Below are positions 17,770 to 25,493 of a DNA stretch of 64,000 nucleotides, piece after piece. Each line of letters starts with the position of its first letter. Within the stretch, counting starts at the first letter, position 1. The stretch spans positions 62,001-126,000 of the forward strand of contig NZ_JACOOQ010000004.1 in the NCBI RefSeq assembly GCF_014287815.1, written 5' to 3'. Made by a program: the position numbers and the translations under genes. The notes under the pieces were generated by a model. The model searched no databases. It worked only from the letters and a program-made list of their open reading frames with translations, and was not told where the DNA came from. The stretch is from Clostridium lentum (lineage in GTDB: Bacteria; Bacillota; Clostridia; Clostridiales; Clostridiaceae).

Positions 17770-19557
17770 ATGGGTGAGGCACTAGGTGGCTTAAAAAGAA
17801 CTATGATGTGTGGTGAACCTAGAGAAGCAAACATAGGAAGTAAGATTACTCTTATGGGATGGGTTCAAAGAAATAGAAAGCTTGGAGGTCTTGAATTTAT
17901 AGACCTTAGAGATAGAACTGGAATAATGCAAATTGTTTTTGGTGAGGAAATAAATGTTGAAAGCTTTGAAAAAGCTAAAAGCGTTAGACCAGAATACTGT
18001 ATAGCTGTTACTGGAGAAGTTGTTAAGAGACAATCTCCTAATGAAAATATGCCAACAGGAATGGTTGAGTTATTATGTGAAGAAATAAAAATTCTTTCAG
18101 AATCAGATACTCCACCTATATATATAAAAGAAGATTTAGATGCAGCAGAGAATATAAGATTGAAATATAGATATTTAGATCTTAGAAGGCCTGATATGCA
18201 TAAAATATTTGCTATAAGAAGCAAAACTACTAAGGTAATAAGAGATTATTTAGAAGAAAATAATTTCTTAGATGTTGAAACTCCAGTTTTAGGAAAATCA
18301 ACACCAGAAGGTGCAAGAGATTATTTAGTACCATCAAGAAACTATCAAGGAAAATTTTATGCACTTCCACAATCACCACAATTGTATAAGCAATTATTGA
18401 TGATGTCTGGCTTTGATAGATATTATCAAATAGCTAAATGCTTTAGAGATGAAGATTTAAGAGCTAACAGACAACCAGAATTTACTCAAGTAGATATGGA
18501 ATTAAGCTTTGTAGAGCAAGATGATGTAATGGCATTAAATGAAGGTTTAATTGCTAGAGTATTTAAGGAAGTAGTAGGAGTAGATGTACAATTACCAATA
18601 AAGAGAATGACATTTAATGAAGCTATGGAGAAATACGGTAGTGATAAACCAGATTTAAGATTTGGTATGGAAATTACAAATATTACTGAAGCTGTTAAAG
18701 ATATGGACTTTGTAGTGTTTAAATCAGCTATAGAAAATGGTGGTTCTATTAGAGCATTATGCTTAAAAGGTGGAGCATCACTTGGAAGAAAACCAATTGA
18801 TAAATTAGGAGAATTTGTTAAGACTTATAGAGCAAAAGGTCTTGCATGGATTCAATTAAAAGAAGAGGGAGTTAAATCTTCTTTAGCTAAATTCTTAACA
18901 GATGAGGTAACAGAAAACATAGTTAAAACTATAGGAGCTGAAACTGGTGATGCAATATTCATCGTTGCAGATAAAGATTCTGTTGTATTACAAAGTTTAG
19001 GTGCATTAAGATTAGAACTTGCTAAGCAATTTGATTTAATAAAAGATAAAAATGAATTTAACTTTACTTGGGTTACTGAATTCCCATTCTTTGAATACAG
19101 TGAAGAAGAAGAAAGATTTAAAGCTTGTCACCATCCATTTACATCACCAATGGATGAAGATTTAGAATTTGTTGAATCTGATCCAGCTAGAGTTAGAGCT
19201 AAAGCTTATGATTTAGTATTAAATGGTGAAGAACTAGGTGGAGGGTCTATCAGAATTCATGATTCTGCCATCCAAGAAAGAATGCTTAAAGCATTAGGAT
19301 TCACTGAAGAAAGAGCTTGGGAATCATTTGGATTCTTATTACAAGCACTTAAATTTGGAGCACCACCACACGGTGGATTAGCATTTGGTTTAGATAGAAT
19401 GATAATGTTCTTAGCTGGAACTGAAAATATTAAGGATGTTATTGCTTTCCCTAAAAACCAAAATGCCTTCTGTTATTTAAGTGAGGCACCAAACGTAGTT
19501 GATGAAAAGCAAATTGAAGAATTAGGATTAGTAATTGATAAAAAAGAAGAAGAATAA
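17770..19557 (+). CDS. aspS: Aspartyl-tRNA synthetase
   Basis: Bacterial-type AspRS of 595 aa. The N-terminal OB anticodon-binding domain (GWVQRNRKLGGLEFIDLRDR) is followed by the class II core with RYLDLRR, motif 2 CFRDEDLRANRQPEFTQ, the bacterial GAD insertion, GGGSIRIHD and motif 3 GLDRMIMFLAG. In the anticodon domain the position before the Gly-Gly pair is Leu. A Leu there is associated with discriminating enzymes and a His with enzymes that also charge tRNA-Asn, so this one is predicted to be discriminating; that is inference. The ATG follows AGGAGGAG. It is the last gene of the hisS-aspS unit and is followed by a terminator. Confidence 0.96.
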   Translation: MGEALGGLKRTMMCGEPREANIGSKITLMGWVQRNRKLGGLEFIDLRDRTGIMQIVFGEEINVESFEKAKSVRPEYCIAVTGEVVKRQSPNENMPTGMVELLCEEIKILSESDTPPIYIKEDLDAAENIRLKYRYLDLRRPDMHKIFAIRSKTTKVIRDYLEENNFLDVETPVLGKSTPEGARDYLVPSRNYQGKFYALPQSPQLYKQLLMMSGFDRYYQIAKCFRDEDLRANRQPEFTQVDMELSFVEQDDVMALNEGLIARVFKEVVGVDVQLPIKRMTFNEAMEKYGSDKPDLRFGMEITNITEAVKDMDFVVFKSAIENGGSIRALCLKGGASLGRKPIDKLGEFVKTYRAKGLAWIQLKEEGVKSSLAKFLTDEVTENIVKTIGAETGDAIFIVADKDSVVLQSLGALRLELAKQFDLIKDKNEFNFTWVTEFPFFEYSEEEERFKACHHPFTSPMDEDLEFVESDPARVRAKAYDLVLNGEELGGGSIRIHDSAIQERMLKALGFTEERAWESFGFLLQALKFGAPPHGGLAFGLDRMIMFLAGTENIKDVIAFPKNQNAFCYLSEAPNVVDEKQIEELGLVIDKKEEE

Positions 19558-19565
19558 TTTTAAAC

Positions 19566-19600
19566 GGAGCTATTGCTTTAAAGGCATAGCTTCTTTATTT
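19566..19600 (+). terminator. Terminator of hisS-aspS
   Basis: AGCTAT (19568-19573) pairs with ATAGCT (19586-19591), with flanking and inner GC pairs, then TTTATTTTAT. It follows the aspS stop codon. Confidence 0.6.
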
Positions 19601-19678
19601 TATCCTTAAGCATAAAAATAATATATTTGCAAAAAATATTAATAAGCTTTTTTATGCTAAAACTTAGGAGGGATTATA

Positions 19679-19822
19679 ATGAAGAACAATTCTATGAATA
19701 AGATGAAGAAAGCCATGAAAAAGAACATGAAAAAAAGTAATGTATTAGTTGAAATGGCAGAAGACTTTAAAGATTTAATTACCGATGCTAAAATATATAA
19801 GAAATTAACTAAAAAAAAATAA
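19679..19822 (+). CDS. Small Lys-rich protein of unknown function
   Basis: A 47-codon frame with a good GGAGGGATTATA site. The product begins MKNNSMNKMKKAMKKNM, continues with a short acidic, more hydrophobic helix (VLVEMAEDFKDLITDAK) and ends KKLTKKK. It is strongly basic, and the Met/Lys-rich start could be amphipathic. The frame lies between the aspS terminator and another hairpin at 19841-19859, so it has room to be its own unit. I do not recognise a family. Size, site and framing terminators support a real gene, but low complexity keeps confidence moderate. Confidence 0.55.
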   Translation: MKNNSMNKMKKAMKKNMKKSNVLVEMAEDFKDLITDAKIYKKLTKKK

Positions 19823-19840
19823 TATGTTTTTTTGACCATG

Positions 19841-19870
19841 GCCCTAGAAAATCTAGGGCTATATTTATTA
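19841..19870 (+). terminator. Hairpin terminator after the 47-aa gene
   Basis: GCCCTAGA (19841-19848) and its complement (19852-19859) around AAA, followed by a weak T-rich tail TATATTTATT. Confidence 0.6.
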
Positions 19871-19887
19871 ATTGATTTTTTATTGAT

Positions 19888-19915
19888 TTGTAAATTTAAT
19901 AAAAAATGATACAAT
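19888..19915 (+). promoter_or_regulatory. Promoter of the CsoR/CstR-family gene
   Basis: TTGTAA at 19888-19893, a 16-base spacer and TACAAT at 19910-19915 preceded by TGA (extended -10). Just downstream, around 19918-19930, lies an imperfect TAAC/GTTA dyad that might be an operator, although no GC-rich CsoR-type site is seen. Confidence 0.5.
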
Positions 19916-19950
19916 ATAACCTATATAGTTAAGTGTAGGAGTGAAAGAAA

Positions 19951-20217
19951 ATGGATAATGATAAATATAGAAAAGATATTTCCAACAGACTTAAGAGAAT
20001 TGAGGGGCAGGTTAAGGGAATACAAGGTATGGTAGAAAAGGATGCTTGTTGTGATGATATACTTATTCAGATTTCAGCTATAAGATCTGCTATTAATAAA
20101 GTTGGTAGTATGATGATAGAGCATTATGCAAATAATTGTATGGGTGTTGAAAAAGATAGTATTGAAGAAGCGAGAATAAAAAAGCTCGTTAAAACTATAA
20201 ATACATTTATAAAATAA
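19951..20217 (+). CDS. CsoR/RcnR/CstR-family transcriptional repressor
   Basis: All-helical DUF156 repressor of 88 aa that opens with NRLKRIEGQVKGIQGMVEKD, the family signature. In copper-sensing CsoR the ligands form a Cys-His-Cys set spaced 25 and 4 residues apart. Here Cys34 and Cys63 keep the 29-residue Cys-Cys spacing, but the expected His position is Tyr59, with a His at 58 instead. Loss of that His is a feature of CstR persulfide sensors, so a sulfur or persulfide response is at least as likely as copper. No copper ATPase, copper chaperone or sulfurtransferase gene is adjacent. It has its own promoter and a terminator overlapping its stop codon. Confidence 0.8.
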   Translation: MDNDKYRKDISNRLKRIEGQVKGIQGMVEKDACCDDILIQISAIRSAINKVGSMMIEHYANNCMGVEKDSIEEARIKKLVKTINTFIK

Positions 20218-20255
20218 TGATGAATTATATAAATATAGTTCATCATTATTTTATA
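20213..20255. terminator. Bidirectional terminator, CsoR-like gene / yjjB
   Basis: An 18-bp stem (20213-20230 with 20233-20250) with one G-U pair, followed by TTTATAT. It overlaps the stop codon of the CsoR-like gene and lies between convergent genes. Confidence 0.75.
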
Positions 20256-20273
20256 TTATTAAATCATTAATGC

Positions 20274-20732
20274 TTATTGCTGATTAAAGCGCTTACTGGA
20301 ATGATTTCTTTTAACTCTGAAAATAAGTGAAGTAATGGTGGATATAAAAATTACACCTAAAGCAAGAGTACCAGCATTAGCTAAGGTATTTATTCCTAAA
20401 TGAACAGCATTTTGTAGGTCACCATTAATGGTAGCAAGCATTGTATAGTACATGCCGCTTCCAGGAACTAACGGAAATAACGCACAAATTACAAAAGAAG
20501 TAACCGGAGTTTTAAAGATTCTAGCTAAAACTTCGCTATATGTACTAAATACTAAAGCTGAAATGAATAATGAGGAAACTTCGCTTAGGCCTAGTGATAG
20601 CGGTAAGGAATAGCAATACCAGCTTAGTCCTCCTCCTAAGGCGGCAAAAAGAAGCTTTTTACCTTTTATATTAAAAAGTATTCCAAAACCAAAGGTTATT
20701 ATAAATGAAACAAAAGACATACGTAATAACAT
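20274..20732 (-). CDS. yjjB: Threonine/serine exporter ThrE, C-terminal-type subunit
   Basis: Membrane protein of 152 aa with about four to five hydrophobic helices, of the DUF3815 family that equals the C-terminal half of ThrE-type threonine/serine exporters. Recognisable stretches are GGLSWYCYSLPL and FVICALFPLVPGSGMYYTM, the latter with the conserved Pro-Gly. It starts at an ATG with an AGGAGG site, directly after the stop of the upstream half-gene, so the pair form one operon and probably one transporter. The gene ends at a terminator shared with the CsoR-like gene. Amino-acid export is known for the family; the substrate here is inferred. Confidence 0.85.
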   Translation of the reverse strand: MLLRMSFVSFIITFGFGILFNIKGKKLLFAALGGGLSWYCYSLPLSLGLSEVSSLFISALVFSTYSEVLARIFKTPVTSFVICALFPLVPGSGMYYTMLATINGDLQNAVHLGINTLANAGTLALGVIFISTITSLIFRVKRNHSSKRFNQQ

Positions 20733-20733
20733 A

Positions 20734-21492
20734 TTAAATACCTCCTAGAACTCTCATACAAATACTTAAACCTGCACCTGTACCTACTGCAATAGAAATA
20801 GCAATGAAAAATGCTTCAGCTGCTCGTGTAAGGCCAGAAACCAAATCACCTGCTATAGTATCCCTTATGGCATTAGTAATGGCAAGACCAGGTACTAGAA
20901 GCATTATAGAGCCAATGATAGTTTGATGTATACCACTAGCAAGACCAAGCTTTTGTAGAATTACTGCTAAAATGGCAGTAAGGGCACCTGAAATTACATT
21001 AATAAAGAAAAAGTTTATTCTAAGTTCGTTGCCTTTTAGAGTAATAAGCCTAATTAATAGCCCTATAATAAAGGCTGAAAACATATCTTTTATTGTGCCA
21101 CCAAAAAGGATTGCACATGAGCCAGCACCAAAAGCCGAAAAGAATAATGTCACCATAGATGAATATCTTTCCCCTTCATTTATTTTTATGAGCTCTTCTT
21201 TAAATTGATCAACAGTTAGATTTCTACTTAGAATATTTCTAGACAAGTCATTTACCTTATCTATTTTGTTCAAATCAACTGTTCTGCTGACCACTCTTTT
21301 AGTTAAGGAGTATATTTCTCCTTTATGTAATATAGAGGTCATTATTCCAGTAGGAGTAACAAAGCTTTCTGCTTGTTCCGCTCCAAAGGTTTTGCAAATT
21401 CTCAAAATAGTATCTTCTACACGATAAGTTTCTCCGCCACTTTCCAAAATAATTTGACCTGCAAATGTTGCAACTTGTAAAATTTCGTTCAT
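20734..21492 (-). CDS. yjjP: Threonine/serine exporter ThrE, N-terminal-type subunit
   Basis: Protein of 252 aa of the DUF1212 family, the N-terminal half of ThrE exporters. A cytoplasmic portion of about 110 aa, beginning ATFAGQIILESGGETYRVEDT, precedes five hydrophobic helices that include the LVPGLAITNAIRDTIAGDLVSG motif, a hallmark of the family. It is encoded immediately upstream of the short partner; together they reconstitute the two halves found fused in Corynebacterium ThrE. The pair is divergent from glyA, which makes serine hydroxymethyltransferase, so the neighbourhood links serine export and serine turnover, although that connection is only contextual. Confidence 0.88.
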   Translation of the reverse strand: MNEILQVATFAGQIILESGGETYRVEDTILRICKTFGAEQAESFVTPTGIMTSILHKGEIYSLTKRVVSRTVDLNKIDKVNDLSRNILSRNLTVDQFKEELIKINEGERYSSMVTLFFSAFGAGSCAILFGGTIKDMFSAFIIGLLIRLITLKGNELRINFFFINVISGALTAILAVILQKLGLASGIHQTIIGSIMLLVPGLAITNAIRDTIAGDLVSGLTRAAEAFFIAISIAVGTGAGLSICMRVLGGI

Positions 21493-21572
21493 GGTTTTAT
21501 CTCCTATTGTTTTTTTATAACTATATGTATTATAACATATAAAATAAATAGGTAATATATATAAAAATATAG

Positions 21573-21601
21573 TTGAATATATTATTGATTATATTTATAA
21601 T
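21573..21601 (+). promoter_or_regulatory. SigA-type promoter of glyA
   Basis: TTGAAT at 21573-21578, a 17-base spacer and TATAAT at 21596-21601. Transcription would start near 21609, which supports the ATG at 21633 as the true glyA start rather than in-frame codons further upstream. Confidence 0.65.
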
Positions 21602-21632
21602 TTTAATAAAATATAAAAAATGGGGTGAAAAT

Positions 21633-22865
21633 ATGGATTTTAAAAATTTAGTAAAAGTTGATGAAGAGATTTATAGTTTAGTTGAAAAAGAACTAGAAAG
21701 AGAGCAAGATGGTATTGAGCTTATTGCATCAGAAAATTTTGCATCAGAGGCAGTAATGGAAGCAATGGGATCATATTTAACAAACAAATATGCAGAAGGG
21801 TATCCAAGTAAACGTTATTATGGCGGTTGTCAAGTAGTTGATGAAGTTGAGGAACTAGCGAGAGAAAGAGCTAAAAAGCTTTTTGGAGCAGAACATGCAA
21901 ATGTACAACCACATTCAGGGTCACAAGCAAATATGGCAGTATACTTTACAATATTGCAGCCAGGGGATACTGTATTAGGAATGAACTTAAGCCATGGTGG
22001 ACACCTTACTCATGGTTCAGCTGTTAACTTCTCAGGGAGATTATATAACTTTGTTTCTTATGGAGTTAATAAGGAAACTGAAAGGATAGATTATGAGGAA
22101 GTAAGGAGGCTAGCATTAGAATATAAACCTAAACTTATAGTAGCAGGAGCCAGCGCATATTCTAGGATAATAGATTTTAAAAAGTTAAAGGAAATCTGTG
22201 ATGAAGTAGCAGCATATTTTATGGTTGATATGGCCCATATAGCAGGACTTGTAGCAACAGGAGCACATCCTTCACCAGTACCATATGCAGATTTTGTTAC
22301 TTCAACAACTCATAAGACACTGAGAGGACCTAGAGGTGGACTTATATTATGTAAGGAAAAGTATGCAAAAGCATTAGATAAAAATATTTTCCCAGGTATT
22401 CAAGGGGGACCGTTAATGCATACTATAGCTGCAAAAGCGGTATGCTTCAAAGAAGCACTTCAGCCAGAATTTAAGGAATATATAGATAGAGTAGTGAAAA
22501 ACTGTAAGGTATTAGCAGAAGAATTAGTAAAATATGATTTTAAATTAGTATCTAATGGAAGTGATAACCACTTAATTCTTATTGATTTAAACAATAAGGA
22601 TATAACAGGAAAAGATGCAGAAAAGCGTTTAGATAGTATTGGAATAACAGTGAATAAGAATACTGTGCCAAATGAAACAAAGAGTCCATTTGTTACTTCA
22701 GGTATAAGAATAGGAACAGCAGCTGTAACAACTAGAGGCTTTGATGAAGAGGATATGAAAGAAGTGGCAGCTTTAATAAATGATGCAATAGAAAATAAGG
22801 ATGAAGACTTATCATCATTAAAAAATAGAGTAAAAGCATTATGCAGTAAGCACCCTTTATATTAA
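21633..22865 (+). CDS. glyA: Serine hydroxymethyltransferase
   Basis: PLP enzyme of 410 aa that interconverts serine plus tetrahydrofolate and glycine plus 5,10-methylene-tetrahydrofolate, the main one-carbon source. Visible features are [12 protein letters not shown] at the N-terminus, [24 protein letters not shown], the PLP-lysine segment [12 protein letters not shown], and [11 protein letters not shown]. Length is normal. The ATG at 21633 follows GGGGTGAAA. A frame extension upstream lies in the promoter and encodes an improbable Ile-rich stretch, so it was rejected. It is divergent from the serine/threonine exporter pair and 26 bases upstream of exoA. No glycine riboswitch is visible. Confidence 0.96.
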   Translation: MDFKNLVKVDEEIYSLVEKELEREQDGIELIASENFASEAVMEAMGSYLTNKYAEGYPSKRYYGGCQVVDEVEELARERAKKLFGAEHANVQPHSGSQANMAVYFTILQPGDTVLGMNLSHGGHLTHGSAVNFSGRLYNFVSYGVNKETERIDYEEVRRLALEYKPKLIVAGASAYSRIIDFKKLKEICDEVAAYFMVDMAHIAGLVATGAHPSPVPYADFVTSTTHKTLRGPRGGLILCKEKYAKALDKNIFPGIQGGPLMHTIAAKAVCFKEALQPEFKEYIDRVVKNCKVLAEELVKYDFKLVSNGSDNHLILIDLNNKDITGKDAEKRLDSIGITVNKNTVPNETKSPFVTSGIRIGTAAVTTRGFDEEDMKEVAALINDAIENKDEDLSSLKNRVKALCSKHPLY

Positions 22866-22891
22866 TAATGATATAAGCATAGGAGGAAACA

Positions 22892-23644
22892 ATGAAATTA
22901 ATTTCTTGGAATGTAAATGGATTAAGAGCATGTGTACAAAAGGGATTTTTAGAATATTTTAATAGTGTTAATGCAGATGTGTTCTGTATTCAAGAAAGTA
23001 AGCTTCAGGAAGGTCAAATAGAACTAGATCTTCCAGGTTATGAGCAATATTGGAATTATGCAGAGAAAAAAGGATATTCAGGAACAGCAATATTTACAAA
23101 GAAAAAACCTTTAAGTGTAAAATATGGTCTTGGAATTGAAGAACATGATCATGAAGGTAGGGTAATTACCTTAGAGTTTGAAGATGAATATGTTATAACT
23201 GTTTATACTCCTAATTCACAAAATGAACTGGCTAGACTTGATTATAGAATGAAGTGGGAAGATGATTTTAAAGAGTATTTAAAAGAACTTTCAAAAAAGA
23301 AGTCAGTAATCGTATGTGGAGATTTAAATGTAGCACATAAGGAAATAGACTTAAAGAATCCTAAGACTAACCGAAAAAATGCAGGATTTACAGATGAAGA
23401 AAGAGAAAAGCTTACTGATTTATTAAAGGCAGGCTTTATTGATACATTCAGATATTTTAAGCCAGATGTTACAGGGATTTATTCTTGGTGGTCATATAGG
23501 TTTAATTCAAGAAAGAATAATGCTGGATGGAGAATTGATTATTTCCTAGTATCAGAAGATATGAAGGATAGATTGGTTTCAGCAGATATACACACAGAAG
23601 TTCTTGGCTCAGATCATTGTCCAGTAGAACTAGTAATAGAATAA
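22892..23644 (+). CDS. exoA: Exodeoxyribonuclease III / AP endonuclease
   Basis: DNA repair nuclease of 250 aa of the exonuclease III family that cleaves at abasic sites and removes 3' blocking groups. Motifs in order are [20 protein letters not shown] with the metal-binding Glu, the Tyr-containing [28 protein letters not shown] and the C-terminal GSDHCPVEL with the catalytic Asp-His. The length and the DLKNPK segment fit Firmicute ExoA/XthA. It has an AGGAGG site, follows glyA after 26 bases and probably shares its transcript. It is followed by a clear terminator. Confidence 0.95.
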   Translation: MKLISWNVNGLRACVQKGFLEYFNSVNADVFCIQESKLQEGQIELDLPGYEQYWNYAEKKGYSGTAIFTKKKPLSVKYGLGIEEHDHEGRVITLEFEDEYVITVYTPNSQNELARLDYRMKWEDDFKEYLKELSKKKSVIVCGDLNVAHKEIDLKNPKTNRKNAGFTDEEREKLTDLLKAGFIDTFRYFKPDVTGIYSWWSYRFNSRKNNAGWRIDYFLVSEDMKDRLVSADIHTEVLGSDHCPVELVIE

Positions 23645-23656
23645 TTTACTCAAAAT

Positions 23657-23692
23657 AGACATAAGCTAAAATTTAGTTTATGTCTATTTTTA
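23657..23692 (+). terminator. Terminator of glyA-exoA
   Basis: AGACATAA...CTAAA (from 23657) pairs with TTTAG...TTATGTCT (to 23685), followed by ATTTTTA. Confidence 0.8.
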
Positions 23693-23795
23693 TGGAAAAT
23701 GTCAATGGAACGAAAGAAAAAAGTATAAAAAAACATATTTTGTTGAAACTATGTAATAAGTAGAGGATTTTGAAAAAATTAAGGAGGTATAAGTG

Positions 23796-24584
23796 ATGTA
23801 TTGGATAATTAGGGGAGAAGGAAATGGAGTATGCATAAAAAATCTTATGAAACTCATAATAGTTTTGGCTTTGGTTATAGTAAGTACTAGCTCTCTTTTT
23901 ACATATGCCTATGAGCCTGCAGAAGCTTCTAATGAAAATGTTAATAATAATTTTAAAGTATGTATTGATCCAGGTCATCAAGCTAAATATGATTCTAGGG
24001 GGGAGCCAGTGGCACCTGGAAGCAGTACAAAGAAAGCTAGAGTGTCAGCAGGTACAAAAGGAGTTGCCACTAAGAAGAATGAGTATGAAGTAAATTTGGA
24101 AGCAGCATTATTATTAAGAGAAATGCTTAATAATAAAAGTTATAATGTAATAATGACAAGGGATAATAACGATGTAAATATTAGCAATATAGAACGTGCA
24201 GAGATAGCTAATGAAAATAATTCAGATATTGCCATCAGGATACATTGTGATAGTTTACTAGATAGCAGTAAGACTGGAGCTACAATTCTTGTGCCTAATA
24301 AAGAATGTGAATGGACAAAAGAGATATATGAAAATAGTTATACATTTGCTACAATACTACAGGAAAAATTAAAAGAAGGAAATATTAAGGTGAATGGAGT
24401 ATTTGAAAGAAAGGATATAACAGGATTCAATTGGTCTAAGGTACCAGTTATAATTTTAGAGATGGGGTTTATGAGTAATTATAATGAAGATACTATGCTA
24501 TCTAATCCTAATTATCAAAAAAAGATTATGAATTGTGTATCTGAAGCAATAGATGAATATCAAAATGTTATGATAAAAAGATAA
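23796..24584 (+). CDS. Secreted N-acetylmuramoyl-L-alanine amidase
   Basis: Cell-wall hydrolase of the Amidase_3 family (about 262 aa) that cuts the bond between muramic acid and the stem peptide. A hydrophobic segment near residues 18-34 (MKLIIVLALVIVSTSS) after a short basic start is consistent with a signal peptide. The zinc ligands are visible: His in IDPGHQ, Glu in KNEYEVN, His in RIHCDS, and the catalytic Glu in ILEMGFMSN. An inserted Gly/Ser/Lys-rich loop follows the first ligand (residues about 62-90). No SH3 or cell-wall-binding repeats are present. The ATG at 23796 lies 6-7 bases after AAGGAGGT; a GTG just before it is also possible. CwlC/CwlD-type spore roles are conceivable but unproven. 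Confidence 0.85.
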   Translation: MYWIIRGEGNGVCIKNLMKLIIVLALVIVSTSSLFTYAYEPAEASNENVNNNFKVCIDPGHQAKYDSRGEPVAPGSSTKKARVSAGTKGVATKKNEYEVNLEAALLLREMLNNKSYNVIMTRDNNDVNISNIERAEIANENNSDIAIRIHCDSLLDSSKTGATILVPNKECEWTKEIYENSYTFATILQEKLKEGNIKVNGVFERKDITGFNWSKVPVIILEMGFMSNYNEDTMLSNPNYQKKIMNCVSEAIDEYQNVMIKR

Positions 24585-24686
24585 ATTTATTTCATAAAGC
24601 ATAAAAATAGGAATAAAAATATAAAAAGAGGATAAAATATAAGATAAATATTATTTTCCAAAATAATAATGTATAGGAGGTATTTG

Positions 24687-25328
24687 GTGAAAAGGTATAA
24701 TTTAATTTATTATTGGCAAAACTTCTTGGCTAATCAAGATGATGTCTCACTTAAACCTAATGCATACGTTATAAAGTTTTGTATAGTAAATAAATATAGT
24801 TATGATTATTATTGTAATTGGTATTCGTTTGCAAAAGTGGAAAAATTAATAAGTTTCTTAAAATGTGTAGTAATACCTTCAACATATATAACAAAGGCAT
24901 TTGGCAAAGATGAAAATACAATATTTCTAGATGCTTTAGATAAATATGAGTGTATGGAGTATTTGGAAAGAGCCAGTGTTTTTGATAAAAGAGAATTATT
25001 AAGAAGAGTAAATAGGGAATATGATTTTTTAAGTAGAGTTGAAAAATGTAATTTAGGAATTGAAGGAGTTAAAAAGTATTTAGAATTAATTAATAAATAC
25101 AATGATAAAAACAGCAAAATATTTCTTGAATTAGAATTTTATAAAAATGTAAATATGATTGGTAAAGGGTTAATAGATGAATATGAAAAGGAAAATATGC
25201 TCGATGACTTGGAAGAAAATATGGCTTTAAACAAAAATGAAATATTATCAATGTTTGAAAATATAGATAAGAATATGTTTATGTTAAAAAAACTCAATAC
25301 TTATTTAAATAATACGCTTACATTCTAG
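24687..25328 (+). CDS. Protein of unknown function, possibly coiled-coil
   Basis: A 213-aa protein starting at GTG 24687, six bases after AGGAGG. The ATG at 24669 lies upstream of that site and is unlikely. I do not recognise the family. The N-terminal 60 residues are rich in aromatic residues (KRYNLIYYW, YSYDYYCNWYSF). The remainder is charged and helical, with two Glu/Lys/Leu-rich stretches near residues 90-130 and 170-205 that could form coiled coil. There is no signal peptide or membrane segment. It is a single-gene unit bounded by a perfect 14-bp terminator. Codon use is like its neighbours, so there is no sign of recent transfer. Confidence 0.65.
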   Translation: MKRYNLIYYWQNFLANQDDVSLKPNAYVIKFCIVNKYSYDYYCNWYSFAKVEKLISFLKCVVIPSTYITKAFGKDENTIFLDALDKYECMEYLERASVFDKRELLRRVNREYDFLSRVEKCNLGIEGVKKYLELINKYNDKNSKIFLELEFYKNVNMIGKGLIDEYEKENMLDDLEENMALNKNEILSMFENIDKNMFMLKKLNTYLNNTLTF

Positions 25329-25329
25329 T

Positions 25330-25367
25330 AAAAAACAAGAGATTAATAAATATCTCTTGTTTTTTTA
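25330..25367. terminator. Terminator after the 213-aa gene
   Basis: A 14-bp perfect stem, AAAAAACAAGAGAT (25330-25343) with 25352-25365, so that the hairpin itself supplies the T run. Confidence 0.8.
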
Positions 25368-25493
25368 TATGAATAATGAAGGTAAATAGATATTGCATAT
25401 TAACAAGAACAAAATAAAATGGTATATTAATATAAGTTATATAAAGTATTAGAGATACTTTTATTAAAAATTAGAAATGAGAGATGTGATTAA

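Noticed and set aside
20274..21492. A frameshift splitting ThrE into two pieces
   Set aside because: Each half has its own ribosome site and start, and the two-gene form is a normal arrangement for this transporter in Firmicutes and E. coli.
21493..21632. Glycine or other riboswitch upstream of glyA
   Set aside because: The region is about 140 bases of A/T-rich DNA with a clear promoter and no aptamer-like GC-containing core.
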